A DNA stretch of 64,000 nucleotides from Bryobacterales bacterium (GTDB lineage Bacteria > Acidobacteriota > Terriglobia > Bryobacterales > Bryobacteraceae), in NCBI GenBank assembly GCA_020854055.1, contig JADZGD010000137.1, positions 25,351-89,350 on the forward strand, written 5' to 3'. Below, piece by piece: positions 34,485 through 43,103 of the stretch (its first letter is position 1; the number at the start of each line of letters is the position of its first letter). Position numbers and translations under genes: made by a program. The notes under the pieces were generated by a model. That model had not been told where the DNA came from and ran no database searches. It saw nothing but the letters and a program-made list of their open reading frames with translations.

Positions 34485-34691
34485 ATGATTCGATTTCTCT
34501 GGAAATCATCGCGCGGCTACCGCCTGCGGCCGTGGGCCAGCCCCTACTTTCGATGGCGCGTGGAAACCTACTGGGGTGTTCCGGCATCCGAGTTGGATAA
34601 CGCCGCCATGCGGCGCTTCGTCTGGCGGCATCGTGACGAATTGTGCCGTTTCCTCCACTGGGCCGGACGGATGGGCCGCGGACGATCCTGA
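34485..34691 (+). CDS. Small basic hypothetical protein
   Basis: A 68-residue frame starts 6 bases after the VWFA stop, with GAGAGA before its ATG. The product is rich in Arg and Trp (SSRGYRLRPWASPYFRWRVE) with no leader or membrane helix. The tight spacing between the VWFA gene and metH and the consistent codon use argue that it is real. I do not recognise a family. A charged, aromatic surface suggests nucleic acid or membrane-surface contact, but this is only a guess. Confidence 0.6.
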   Translation: MIRFLWKSSRGYRLRPWASPYFRWRVETYWGVPASELDNAAMRRFVWRHRDELCRFLHWAGRMGRGRS

Positions 34692-34708
34692 TATTCTGAA
34701 AATAACGA

Positions 34709-37700
34709 ATGGGAACCCCCGAACTGTCTCGCGAAACAATACTGGAGTGTCTCGACGAGCGCATTTTGATCATGGATGGCGCCATGGGCACGATGCTGCA
34801 GCAGCATCACCTGACGGCCGCGGATTTTGGTGGAGCGGAGTTGGAGGGCTGCAACGAAAACCTGGTGCTGACGCGCCCCGATGTGATCTCGAGCATCCAT
34901 CGCGCTTACCTCGATGCCGACGCCGACATCATCGAGACAAATAGCTTCGGCGGCACGCCGGTGGTGTTGGGTGAATACCGTCTCGCCGGGCTGGCGCCCC
35001 AAATCAACTTCATGGCCGCCCGCCTGGCCCGCCAGGCCGCCGACGAATATGCATCGAGCGGCAGGCCACGATTTGTCGCCGGCTCCATGGGCCCTACCAC
35101 CAAGGCAATCACCGTCACCGGCGGCATCACCTTCAACGAACTGGAAGAGAACTTCTACATCCAGGCCAAGGCGCTGATTGAAGGCGGCGCCGATCTGCTA
35201 CTGGTGGAAACGGCCCAGGACACGCGCAACGTAAAGGCGGCTCTGAACGCCATCCGGCGCGTGGAGCGGGAACACGGCCGCCAGATCCCGATCATGGTCT
35301 CCGGCACGATCGAGCCGATGGGCACCATGCTCGCGGGCCAAACGGCTGATGCCTTTTATGTTTCGGTGGCCGGCGCCAACCTGCTCTCTGTCGGATTGAA
35401 CTGCGCCACCGGGCCCGAGTTCATGACCGACCACCTTCGCACCCTGCACCAGATGGCCTCCATGCGCATCTCCTGCTACCCCAACGCCGGGCTGCCGAAC
35501 GAAGATGGCACCTACCTGGAAACGCCGGAATCGCTGGCGCGGCAGATGGGCAGGTTCATCGAACATGGTTGGCTGAACATCGCCGGCGGGTGCTGTGGCA
35601 CCACGCCGGATCACATCCGCGCCATCGCCGCGGTAGCCGAGGGCCGCAAGCCGCGCGCCGCTCCCCGCAACTCGGCCCGTTCCTATTATTCGGGCATCGA
35701 ACTGGTGGAAGCTGATCAGGCCAGCCGTCCGCTACTGGTGGGCGAGCGGACCAACGTCATCGGCTCCCGGCTGTTCAAGAACATGGTGGCGGCCGAAAAG
35801 TGGGAAGAGGCAAGCGAGATCGCCCGGCGCCAGGTACGCAATGGCGCCCATATTATCGACGTCTGCCTGCAATCGAGCGAACGCGATGAATTGCAGGACA
35901 TCCCGCCCTTCTACGAATACCTCATCCGGAAAATTAAGGCTCCGGTGATGGTGGATACCACCGATCCCAAGGCGATTGAGCTGGCGCTCACTTACTGCCA
36001 GGGCAAGAGCATCATCAACTCGGTGAACCTGGAAGACGGCGAAGAAAAATTCGAAAACGTCTGCCCGATCGCCCGCGCCTACAACGCCGCCCTGGTGGTG
36101 GGTTGTATCGACGAGGACCGCAAACAGGCGCAGGCCTTCACGCGCGAGCGCAAACTGGCGATTGCCGAACGCTCCGTGAAGCTGCTCACCACCCGGTTCG
36201 GCATGGCGGTGGAAGACCTGATCATCGACCCGCTGGTGTTCCCTTGCGCCACCGGCGACGAGAACTATATCGGCGGAGCTGTAGAGACCATCGAAGCTCT
36301 CAGCATGATCCACCAGGCCATTCCCGGCGTCAAGACGGTGCTGGGCATCTCGAATATCTCTTTCGGCCTTCCCGCCGCGGCGCGCGAACTGGTGAACTCG
36401 GTTTTCCTGTACTACTGCACCAGGGCAGGCCTGGACCTGGCGATCGTCAATTCCGAGAAGCTGGAGCGCTTCGCCTCGCTCGATCAAGCCGAGCGGCAAC
36501 TGGCGGAAAATCTGCTTTTCAACCGCCCGGTTGCCAACCCCCCGGCCGACCACCCGCATGCCGCGCTTCTCGCCGCCGCTCCCGAGGACTGGCGAAAGCA
36601 GACGCACGAGCAGAAGGTTGCCATTAACCAGCTCCACATCGCCGCCATCGCCGAGCACTTCCGCTCCCACAATCCCAAGGAGAAGAAGAAGGCCGCTGAA
36701 CTGCCTCTCGATGAACGGCTCGCCAACTACATCATTGAGGGTTCAAAAGACGGCCTCATCGACGATCTGGAGCGCAAGCGCGCCGAAGGCCTTGCTCCGC
36801 TCGACATCATCAACGGACCGCTGATGAGCGGCATGGCCGAAGTGGGCCGCCTGTTTAACAACAACGAGCTGATTGTGGCCGAAGTGCTGCAATCGGCCGA
36901 AGCGATGAAGGCGGCGGTGAACCATCTTCAGCAGTTCATGGAGAAGGCCGAAACCGCCACCCGCGGAAGAATCATTCTGGCCACCGTCAAGGGCGACGTC
37001 CACGATATCGGAAAAAATCTGGTGGAGATCATCCTCGCCAACAACGGCTACACCGTGGTCAACCTGGGCATCAAGGTGCCACCTGACGAGTTGATTCGCG
37101 CCTGCAAGGAATATAATCCGGATGCCGTTGGGCTCTCCGGATTGCTGGTGAAAAGCGCGCAGCAAATGGCGATAACCGGCACGGACCTGCACGATGCCGG
37201 AATCGATGTGCCCCTGCTGGTGGGCGGCGCCGCGCTGTCGGAAAAGTACGCCAAAGGGAAAATCGCGCCCGCCTACGCCGCGCCCACCTTCTATGCCAAG
37301 GACGCCATGACCGGCTTGCGGCTGATGAATGAGATCACGGATCCGGAACAACGCGAAGGGGTGCTGGCCGCCAACACTCACCTCGATGCCGGCGTCTGGC
37401 AGGAGACTCGCGAGCACGACCCGGTGGTCATCACCGAGAATCGAAGTTCGAAGGTCCGTACCGGCATCCTCCTCCCCGCACTTCCCTACCCTGAGCGACG
37501 GGAGCGCCTGGTGCCCGGCCTGGCCGAGGTCTGGAGCTATATCAATCCCTACATGCTCTACGGACGCCACATGGGCTTCAAAGGCAACTTTGAAAAGTGT
37601 CTTGCCGAGCGGGATCCCAAAGCCATCGAACTGCTAAACAAAATGACTGAAGTGAAGCAGTTCGCCGCCCGCTTCATGAAAGTGCGCGCGGTTTGGCGGT

Positions 37701-38290
37701 TCTACGAGGCCGAACGCGCCGGCAACTCGATTCGCCTGTTCGAAGCCGGCTCCGCCGAACCCGTTCACACCTTTCACTTCGGCCGGCAACCCAAGGCCGA
37801 TGGCCTCTGCCTCAGCGACTACATCCTGGAGCCTGCCTCCGGCCGCCGCGACCAGTTGGCGCTGTTTCTGGTAACGGCCGGCGAAGGCGTCCTCCAGCAA
37901 TCGGAGTTGGCCAAGACCCGAGGTGAGTTTTTTCTTGCTCACGGCCTGCAGGCGCTGGCCATCGAGACCGCCGAAGCCTGCGCCGAATGGCTTCACCGGC
38001 GGATCCGCGAAGATTGGGGCTACCCGGACCCGCCCACGATGACGATGCAGCAGCGCTTCACCTCCCGTTACCACGGCAAGCGCTATAGCTTCGGGTACCC
38101 GGCCTGCCCCAACCTGGAAAATCAGGCGGGCCTGTTTAAGCTGCTGCAACCGGAAAGCACCGGCGTGAGGTTGACCGACGGCTACATGATGGAGCCCGAA
38201 GCCAGCGTCAGCGCCATCGTCTTCCACCACCCCGATTGCTCCTTCTTCTCGGCGGGCGACGAGGAAACCGCGGCCGTCATGGGCGGATAG
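34709..38290 (+). CDS. metH: Cobalamin-dependent methionine synthase, full length
   Basis: MetH transfers the methyl group of methyl-tetrahydrofolate to homocysteine through cobalamin. All four modules are present in 1193 residues. The homocysteine domain (1-330) has zinc cysteines near 231 and in GGCCGTTPDH (about 294-295). The pterin domain (about 340-610) contains GERTNVIGSRLFKN. The B12 cap and Rossmann domains (about 650-890) have the ligand motif GDVHDIGKN near 765. The SAM-dependent reactivation domain (about 910-1190) has GKRYSFGYPACPNLE. Length is close to the E. coli enzyme, so reactivation is intact. It is last in the VWFA-small gene run. I see no cobalamin riboswitch before it. 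Confidence 0.97.
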   Translation: MGTPELSRETILECLDERILIMDGAMGTMLQQHHLTAADFGGAELEGCNENLVLTRPDVISSIHRAYLDADADIIETNSFGGTPVVLGEYRLAGLAPQINFMAARLARQAADEYASSGRPRFVAGSMGPTTKAITVTGGITFNELEENFYIQAKALIEGGADLLLVETAQDTRNVKAALNAIRRVEREHGRQIPIMVSGTIEPMGTMLAGQTADAFYVSVAGANLLSVGLNCATGPEFMTDHLRTLHQMASMRISCYPNAGLPNEDGTYLETPESLARQMGRFIEHGWLNIAGGCCGTTPDHIRAIAAVAEGRKPRAAPRNSARSYYSGIELVEADQASRPLLVGERTNVIGSRLFKNMVAAEKWEEASEIARRQVRNGAHIIDVCLQSSERDELQDIPPFYEYLIRKIKAPVMVDTTDPKAIELALTYCQGKSIINSVNLEDGEEKFENVCPIARAYNAALVVGCIDEDRKQAQAFTRERKLAIAERSVKLLTTRFGMAVEDLIIDPLVFPCATGDENYIGGAVETIEALSMIHQAIPGVKTVLGISNISFGLPAAARELVNSVFLYYCTRAGLDLAIVNSEKLERFASLDQAERQLAENLLFNRPVANPPADHPHAALLAAAPEDWRKQTHEQKVAINQLHIAAIAEHFRSHNPKEKKKAAELPLDERLANYIIEGSKDGLIDDLERKRAEGLAPLDIINGPLMSGMAEVGRLFNNNELIVAEVLQSAEAMKAAVNHLQQFMEKAETATRGRIILATVKGDVHDIGKNLVEIILANNGYTVVNLGIKVPPDELIRACKEYNPDAVGLSGLLVKSAQQMAITGTDLHDAGIDVPLLVGGAALSEKYAKGKIAPAYAAPTFYAKDAMTGLRLMNEITDPEQREGVLAANTHLDAGVWQETREHDPVVITENRSSKVRTGILLPALPYPERRERLVPGLAEVWSYINPYMLYGRHMGFKGNFEKCLAERDPKAIELLNKMTEVKQFAARFMKVRAVWRFYEAERAGNSIRLFEAGSAEPVHTFHFGRQPKADGLCLSDYILEPASGRRDQLALFLVTAGEGVLQQSELAKTRGEFFLAHGLQALAIETAEACAEWLHRRIREDWGYPDPPTMTMQQRFTSRYHGKRYSFGYPACPNLENQAGLFKLLQPESTGVRLTDGYMMEPEASVSAIVFHHPDCSFFSAGDEETAAVMGG

Positions 38291-38454
38291 CACCATCTAA
38301 CCACCGGGCCAGGGGTTTAGCTGAGAAAACATTAAGTAAAAAAATTGTTCACAGACGCCGGGTGTTCATGTATCATGAGGAAGTTGTCCCCATGTACTCG
38401 CGCGTTCAGCTTCATGTGCGCACGGAGTGCGTATACAAATAGAGAGGCTATTTC

Positions 38455-39114
38455 ATGAAGTGGTTTTCGATTGTTTCGCTCTTTGCGTTTCTGACCTTGG
38501 CGGCCACGGGCCAAGCCGCCGTGACCGTTGGCTCTTACGACGCGGGGAATTGCTATCCATTCAGTTGCGCCGCTGGTGACGGCATAACCGCGTACCAGCA
38601 GGTTTACGACGCGAGCGCCTTCCTCGGCCCACTGACTTTCAACCAGATCAACTTTTTCATGAACGACGGAGGCCCCATGGACGCTGCCACGTACACAGTC
38701 AGCTTCTCTACCACGACACAATCCGTGATGGGCCTGGACGATACGGATTATACTGCCAACCAGGGCCCCGATGAGGCGCTGTTCGGCGTATTCAACCTCA
38801 GCGGCACCATGCCGGCCGTACTAACACTTACCGGCAACACCTTCAATTACGATCCGGTGATCGGCAACCTGCTGATGACCGTACTCATCTCCGAACCGTC
38901 CGAGATTGGCGACTATGGATCATTCTTCTGGGCCGATCAAACCGGCGAGGTGACCAGCCGGATATGGTGGCCTTCGGAGAGCGAAATGCCCAACGCTACG
39001 GGCGCCCTCGTAACAGAGTTTGATTACTCCGCCTCTGCGGTACCGGAACCAGCCAGTTACGCGCTGATGAGCCTCGGCCTGGCCGGGTTGGCGCTGCTTC
39101 GAAAGCGCCGGTAA
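38455..39114 (+). CDS. PEP-CTERM sorting-domain exported protein
   Basis: The 219-residue protein has a signal peptide (MKWFSIVSLFAFLTLAATGQ). A beta-rich, low-charge body follows, and a C-terminal sorting signal: VPEPASYA, a hydrophobic helix, and LLRKRR at the end. PEP-CTERM proteins are processed by an exosortase and usually go to the surface or matrix. No exosortase gene is in the window. The body has no recognised domain. GAGAGG precedes the ATG at 8 bases, and a strong terminator follows, so it is probably monocistronic. The leader region contains two small palindromes (TCATG-TAT-CATGA at 38366-38378; CGCAC-GGA-GTGCG near 38420). Confidence 0.9.
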   Translation: MKWFSIVSLFAFLTLAATGQAAVTVGSYDAGNCYPFSCAAGDGITAYQQVYDASAFLGPLTFNQINFFMNDGGPMDAATYTVSFSTTTQSVMGLDDTDYTANQGPDEALFGVFNLSGTMPAVLTLTGNTFNYDPVIGNLLMTVLISEPSEIGDYGSFFWADQTGEVTSRIWWPSESEMPNATGALVTEFDYSASAVPEPASYALMSLGLAGLALLRKRR

Positions 39115-39138
39115 CGAATACCACCCGAGATTCCTCAA

Positions 39139-39169
39139 AGCCTCCGCCGCGGCGGAGGCTTTTTCTTTT
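39139..39169 (+). terminator. Rho-independent terminator after the PEP-CTERM gene
   Basis: AGCCTCCGCCG and CGGCGGAGGCT form a perfect 11-bp inverted repeat (39139-39160) followed by TTTTTCTTTT. It lies 25 bases past the stop codon. Confidence 0.93.
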
Positions 39170-39300
39170 AGAGACATTGATATCCGGAATTGCCGGAAAC
39201 CGGCCGCTGTTGTACGATGAAAAGTTACGGCTGCGTCAGCTTGTCCCGTTTCGTGCCGGACACATTCTAGTTCGTCGGACCAAAGGAGAAGTCCTCAGAA

Positions 39301-40314
39301 ATGCCACTCGTATCCATGCGGCAATTGCTCGATGAAGCGGCCAAAGGCGGTTATGGCGTCGGCGCTTTCAATGTGAATAATATGGAGCAGATCCAGGCCA
39401 TCATGGAGGCGGCTCGTGAAACCAAGTCGCCCGTGATCGTCCAGGCCAGCCGCGGCGCGCGCGCCTACTCGCAGGATAACTTTCTATATCACCTGATGAT
39501 TGCGGCAACCGAAGTCTATCCGGAGATTCCCGTGGTGCTGCACCAGGATCACGGCAATAGTCCGGAGACCTGCAAGTCGGCGATTAACATGGGGTTCACC
39601 AGCGTGATGATGGACGGCTCGCTGATGGCCGATGGCAAAACGCCATCGTCGTTTGAGTACAACGTCAAGGTCACCAGGGAAGTCGTCGATGCGGCGCATG
39701 CCCGCGGCGTCACGGTCGAGGGTGAAATCGGCTGCCTGGGCGGTATCGAGGACGGCCACGGCGCCGGACTCGACGGGTTATCCCACCTCACCGACCCGGC
39801 ACAGGCGGAAGAGTTTGTAAAACTGACCGGCGTCGATGCGCTGGCCATCGCCATCGGCACCAGTCACGGCGCCTACAAGTTCGCCAAGAAGCCTACCGGC
39901 GAAACACTGAAGATCGACCTGCTTATCGAAATCCACAAACGGCTGCCCAATACTCACCTCGTGATGCACGGCTCTTCCAGCGTTCCACAGGACCTGCAGG
40001 ACATCATCAACAAGTATGGCGGCAAGTTGAAGCCTACTTTCGGCGTCCCGGTGGAAGAGATCCAGCGCGGCATCCAGAACGGCGTCCGCAAGGTCAACGT
40101 CGATACCGACAGCCGCCTCGCCATCACTGGCGCCATCCGCAAGGTATTCGCCGAAAAGCCGGAAGAATTCGATCCGCGCAGCTACCTGAAGCCCGCCCGC
40201 GAGGCCATGAAGCAGGTGGTGATGGCCCGCATGATCGCTTTCGGCCAGGCCGGCCACGCCTTCGACTTTACCCCGGCTTCACTTGAAGAGATGGCGAAAA
40301 GTTACGCTTCCTGA
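39301..40314 (+). CDS. fba: Class II fructose-bisphosphate aldolase
   Basis: The enzyme cleaves or forms fructose 1,6-bisphosphate in glycolysis and gluconeogenesis. The 337-residue sequence starts MPLVSMRQLLDEAAKGGYGV and has the zinc histidine region VVLHQDHGNS, then GFTSVMMDGS, VEGEIGCLGG, IGTSHGAYKF and LVMHGSSSVP. It resembles the longer subtype often annotated as the Calvin-cycle type, but no other Calvin genes are in the window and a glycolytic role is simpler. AAGGAG lies 12 bases before the ATG. A bidirectional terminator separates it from the convergent MFS gene. Confidence 0.96.
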   Translation: MPLVSMRQLLDEAAKGGYGVGAFNVNNMEQIQAIMEAARETKSPVIVQASRGARAYSQDNFLYHLMIAATEVYPEIPVVLHQDHGNSPETCKSAINMGFTSVMMDGSLMADGKTPSSFEYNVKVTREVVDAAHARGVTVEGEIGCLGGIEDGHGAGLDGLSHLTDPAQAEEFVKLTGVDALAIAIGTSHGAYKFAKKPTGETLKIDLLIEIHKRLPNTHLVMHGSSSVPQDLQDIINKYGGKLKPTFGVPVEEIQRGIQNGVRKVNVDTDSRLAITGAIRKVFAEKPEEFDPRSYLKPAREAMKQVVMARMIAFGQAGHAFDFTPASLEEMAKSYAS

Positions 40315-40331
40315 TGAAACGAACTCAATAG

Positions 40332-40370
40332 AAAAGAGGAGCAATCCGGCCGGATAGCTCCTCTTTTTTA
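40332..40370. terminator. Bidirectional terminator between fba and MFS transporter
   Basis: AAAAGAGGAGC (40332-40342) pairs with GCTCCTCTTTT (40357-40367), followed by further T residues on the plus strand and A/T-rich sequence on the other. It lies in the short gap between two convergent genes. Confidence 0.88.
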
Positions 40371-41597
40371 TTACTGGGGAACCGAGGCCAACAGATCGCG
40401 GAAACGGTTCATCCGGGCAGAGCCGGTCGCCAGCAACAGTAGTCCTGCGATCAACGGGCAAACACCCGCAATCAACAGGGCAGCGCCAAAGCGGTTGGAG
40501 GGGCCGAGCAGCCACCCGGTAAACAGCGGCGCGCTGATGCCGGCCACTTGAGATAAAGTATTCATGAAGCCCAGCACCCGTCCGATCAGGTTGGCCGGTG
40601 AGGCCAACTGTACCAGTTGCCAGTAACTGGAATTGCCGATGCCCGATGAGGAGATCGAGACAAACAGGATCGGCAGCACCCAGTCCTTCCCCGGAACAAT
40701 CAGCAGTAACAGAATCAACCCCGCGCCGATTAGTCCAAACGAGCAGAACAGCAGCCGGACCTTCATCGGCGATCCGGTTTTCTTTGCTAACCGGTCGGCG
40801 ACCAGCCCGCCGGCCAGGGTGGAAACGGCCATCGCCAGCAGTGCGATCAGCATGATTCTTCCCATCTGTTCGGGTGCAAATCCACGATCCAGCCGCAAAT
40901 AAGTGGGTAGCCACGAAATGATGAAAGAGAACAGATACGAGAGCAGGTAGATGCTGACGGTGAAGCTCCAGAATCCGGGATTGGCCAGCACCCGGCCGGC
41001 TGGCGGCAGCCGGCTAGCCGTTTCCTGCCTGGCCGGGGCCGGCAGTTTGCTGGGAGCAAACCGCAACCAGGGTAACAGCCAGATTAGCGCCGCCAGGCCG
41101 GTAATCACGAACATCGCCCGCCAGCCGAAATGGACCAGGAGTTTCGCTCCAACCCAGGCGCCGAGCGCCGGCCCCACCATCTGTCCGGAGAGATAGATGG
41201 CCGTCGGCATTCCCAGAGCTTCGGCGGAATAGCTGCGGCGAATGTAGGTGATGCTCGCCAGCGGCGCAATGGTTTCGGCCATTCCGAGCGCCAGCCGCAA
41301 CGCCAGCAGCGATGCGAACCCCGAGGCCAGACCCGTGCCCGCCGCTGCCAGGCTCCATAGAACAAACGCCACCGCGTAGGAGCTCCGGATGCCATACTTT
41401 TCTACAATCAGCCCGGCCGGAATCTGAAATACGGCGTAAGTCCAGAAGAAGCAGGACAGCAGCGCTCCCATGTGGTTGGAAGCGAAGTGAAACTCTTCCA
41501 TGATCTCAACCGCCGCAACCGCCAGGTTACCGCGATCGATGTAGGCGACCAGAATGCCGAGAAAGAGCAGGAACAGAATTAGCGAACGACGATTCAC
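40371..41597 (-). CDS. MFS transporter, anion:cation symporter (ACS)-like
   Basis: The 408-residue protein has about 12 membrane helices. It has the first helix YIDRGNLAVAAVEIMEEF, typical of the anion:cation symporter family (glucarate, galactonate, phthalate, glycerol-like anions), and the loop FQIPAGLIVEKYGIR corresponding to the MFS A motif. RRSYSAEALGMPTAIY is the equivalent of the conserved loop after helix 4. Substrate is therefore likely a sugar acid, though this is not proven. It is convergent with fba. The NtrC-type gene on the same strand ends 31 bases upstream, so it could be cotranscribed with the two-component pair. Confidence 0.88.
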   Translation of the reverse strand: MNRRSLILFLLFLGILVAYIDRGNLAVAAVEIMEEFHFASNHMGALLSCFFWTYAVFQIPAGLIVEKYGIRSSYAVAFVLWSLAAAGTGLASGFASLLALRLALGMAETIAPLASITYIRRSYSAEALGMPTAIYLSGQMVGPALGAWVGAKLLVHFGWRAMFVITGLAALIWLLPWLRFAPSKLPAPARQETASRLPPAGRVLANPGFWSFTVSIYLLSYLFSFIISWLPTYLRLDRGFAPEQMGRIMLIALLAMAVSTLAGGLVADRLAKKTGSPMKVRLLFCSFGLIGAGLILLLLIVPGKDWVLPILFVSISSSGIGNSSYWQLVQLASPANLIGRVLGFMNTLSQVAGISAPLFTGWLLGPSNRFGAALLIAGVCPLIAGLLLLATGSARMNRFRDLLASVPQ

Positions 41598-41627
41598 TGG
41601 AGCTCCCTGGCCGGACGCCGCCGGCGG

Positions 41628-43103
41628 TTATTTTTCGGCGGATTTGCGCCGCACTTCGATGTTCAAACGCTTGATCTTCTGGTTCAACGTGGACAACGGA
41701 ATGTGCAGCGTTTCGGCTGCGTCAGTCTGGCTCCAGCTAGCCGCTTCCAATGCTTCGATGATCTTATGGCGCTCAAAATCGGCCACGATCTCAAACAGCG
41801 AAGCATCCTCGGAGAGCGTCCCGGACTCGTCGCGGCGAATCTTCACCCCGCCCGCGGTCAATAAAGAATCGGGCAACACGTGGACCGGCACGGTGGGAGC
41901 CGTGGCCAGCACCACCGCCCGCTCCACCACGTTCTCCAGTTCGCGGACGTTTCCCGGCCAGTTGTGCTCCATCAGGATCTGCATCGCCTCGGGTTCAAAA
42001 CACAAAACCGAATGACCCTCGGCGTTCAGGTACTTCTCATTCTCCCGGCAATACTTATCGAAGAAATGCTCCACCAGCAGCGGGATGTCTTCCCGGCGGT
42101 CGCGCAGGGGAGGAATGACGATGTTGATCACGTTGAGCCGGTAATAGAGATCTTCGCGAAAGCGGCCCTCTTCGACGGCGCGCTTCAGGTCCTGGTTGGT
42201 AGCCGCCAGAATACGGACGTCCACCCGGGCAACATCGGTGGAACCAACGGGGCGAAACTCCTTCTCCTGGATCACCCGGAGCAGTTTCGCCTGCGTATCC
42301 AGTCCAACCGTGCCAATCTCATCGAAAAAGATGGTGCCGCGGTTGGCCACCTCGAAGTAGCCTTTTTGCGAGGCTATCGCCCCGGTGAAGGCTCCCTTTA
42401 CGTGGCCGAACAGAGTCGACTCCAGCAGGTCCGGCACAAAGGCTCCGCTGTTAACGGCGATGAACATCTCGTCGGCGCGGGGCGAGTTGGCGTGGATCGC
42501 TTTGGCAATCAACTCCTTGCCGGTTCCGGTCTCGCCCGAGATCAGGATTGTCGAACGGCTGGACGCGACCTGCCCGGCAAGTTCCAGAATGCGCTGCATG
42601 CGGTCGCTCTTGCCAACGATGCTGGGGAAGTTGTAGCGCTGCTTGAGAGCCCTCTTGAGCAGTACATTTTCCTGCTCCAGGCGCCCTTTCGCGATCATCC
42701 GGTCAATCTCGAGGAGCAGCTTCTCATTGTCCCAAGGCTTGGAGAAGTAATCGCTGGCGCCCAGCTTGAGCGCCTTCACCGCGACTTCGATGCTTCCATA
42801 CGCGGTGATCATGAAGATGGGAGTCTGACGGTCCCTCTGCCGGATCTCCGCGAGCACCTCCATGCCGGAGCGGTCCGGCATCATCAGATCCAGCAGGACG
42901 ATGTCGTACGAACTCTCTTCCAGGCGGGCCAGTCCGGCCGTGCCGTTCTCGGCCAGATCAACGTGGTAGCCCTCCAGTTGGAGCAGCGTTTCCAAACTTT
43001 CCCGGATATCGGCTTCGTCGTCGATGACCAGGATACGGCCCTTGGGGGCGGTGGAGCCGATCGTTTCCGATCCCGTGGATTCGGATCCCTTCAACTCAGG
43101 CAT
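41628..43103 (-). CDS. NtrC-type sigma-54-dependent response regulator
   Basis: The 491-residue protein has a receiver (about 22-140) with ILVIDDE, acceptor Asp72 in LLDLMMPD and Lys122 in SKPW. The AAA+ domain (about 160-390) carries Walker A GETGTGKE (190-197), the sigma-54 contact loop GAFTGA (237-242), Walker B IFFDEIG and the arginine-rich WPGNVRELENV. A Fis-type helix-turn-helix is at the end (TDAAETLHIPLSTLNQKIKR). All features of an active sigma-54 activator are present. Its ATG lies within the last codons of the kinase gene (8-base overlap), which makes the pairing with that kinase nearly certain. Targets are unknown; one sigma-54 promoter is at 27747. Confidence 0.96.
   Translation of the reverse strand: MPELKGSESTGSETIGSTAPKGRILVIDDEADIRESLETLLQLEGYHVDLAENGTAGLARLEESSYDIVLLDLMMPDRSGMEVLAEIRQRDRQTPIFMITAYGSIEVAVKALKLGASDYFSKPWDNEKLLLEIDRMIAKGRLEQENVLLKRALKQRYNFPSIVGKSDRMQRILELAGQVASSRSTILISGETGTGKELIAKAIHANSPRADEMFIAVNSGAFVPDLLESTLFGHVKGAFTGAIASQKGYFEVANRGTIFFDEIGTVGLDTQAKLLRVIQEKEFRPVGSTDVARVDVRILAATNQDLKRAVEEGRFREDLYYRLNVINIVIPPLRDRREDIPLLVEHFFDKYCRENEKYLNAEGHSVLCFEPEAMQILMEHNWPGNVRELENVVERAVVLATAPTVPVHVLPDSLLTAGGVKIRRDESGTLSEDASLFEIVADFERHKIIEALEAASWSQTDAAETLHIPLSTLNQKIKRLNIEVRRKSAEK

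Noticed and set aside
38291..38454. Possible sigma-54 or sigma-70 promoter before the PEP-CTERM gene.
   Set aside because: I could not find GG-N10-GC or well-spaced -35/-10 boxes; only short palindromes are present.
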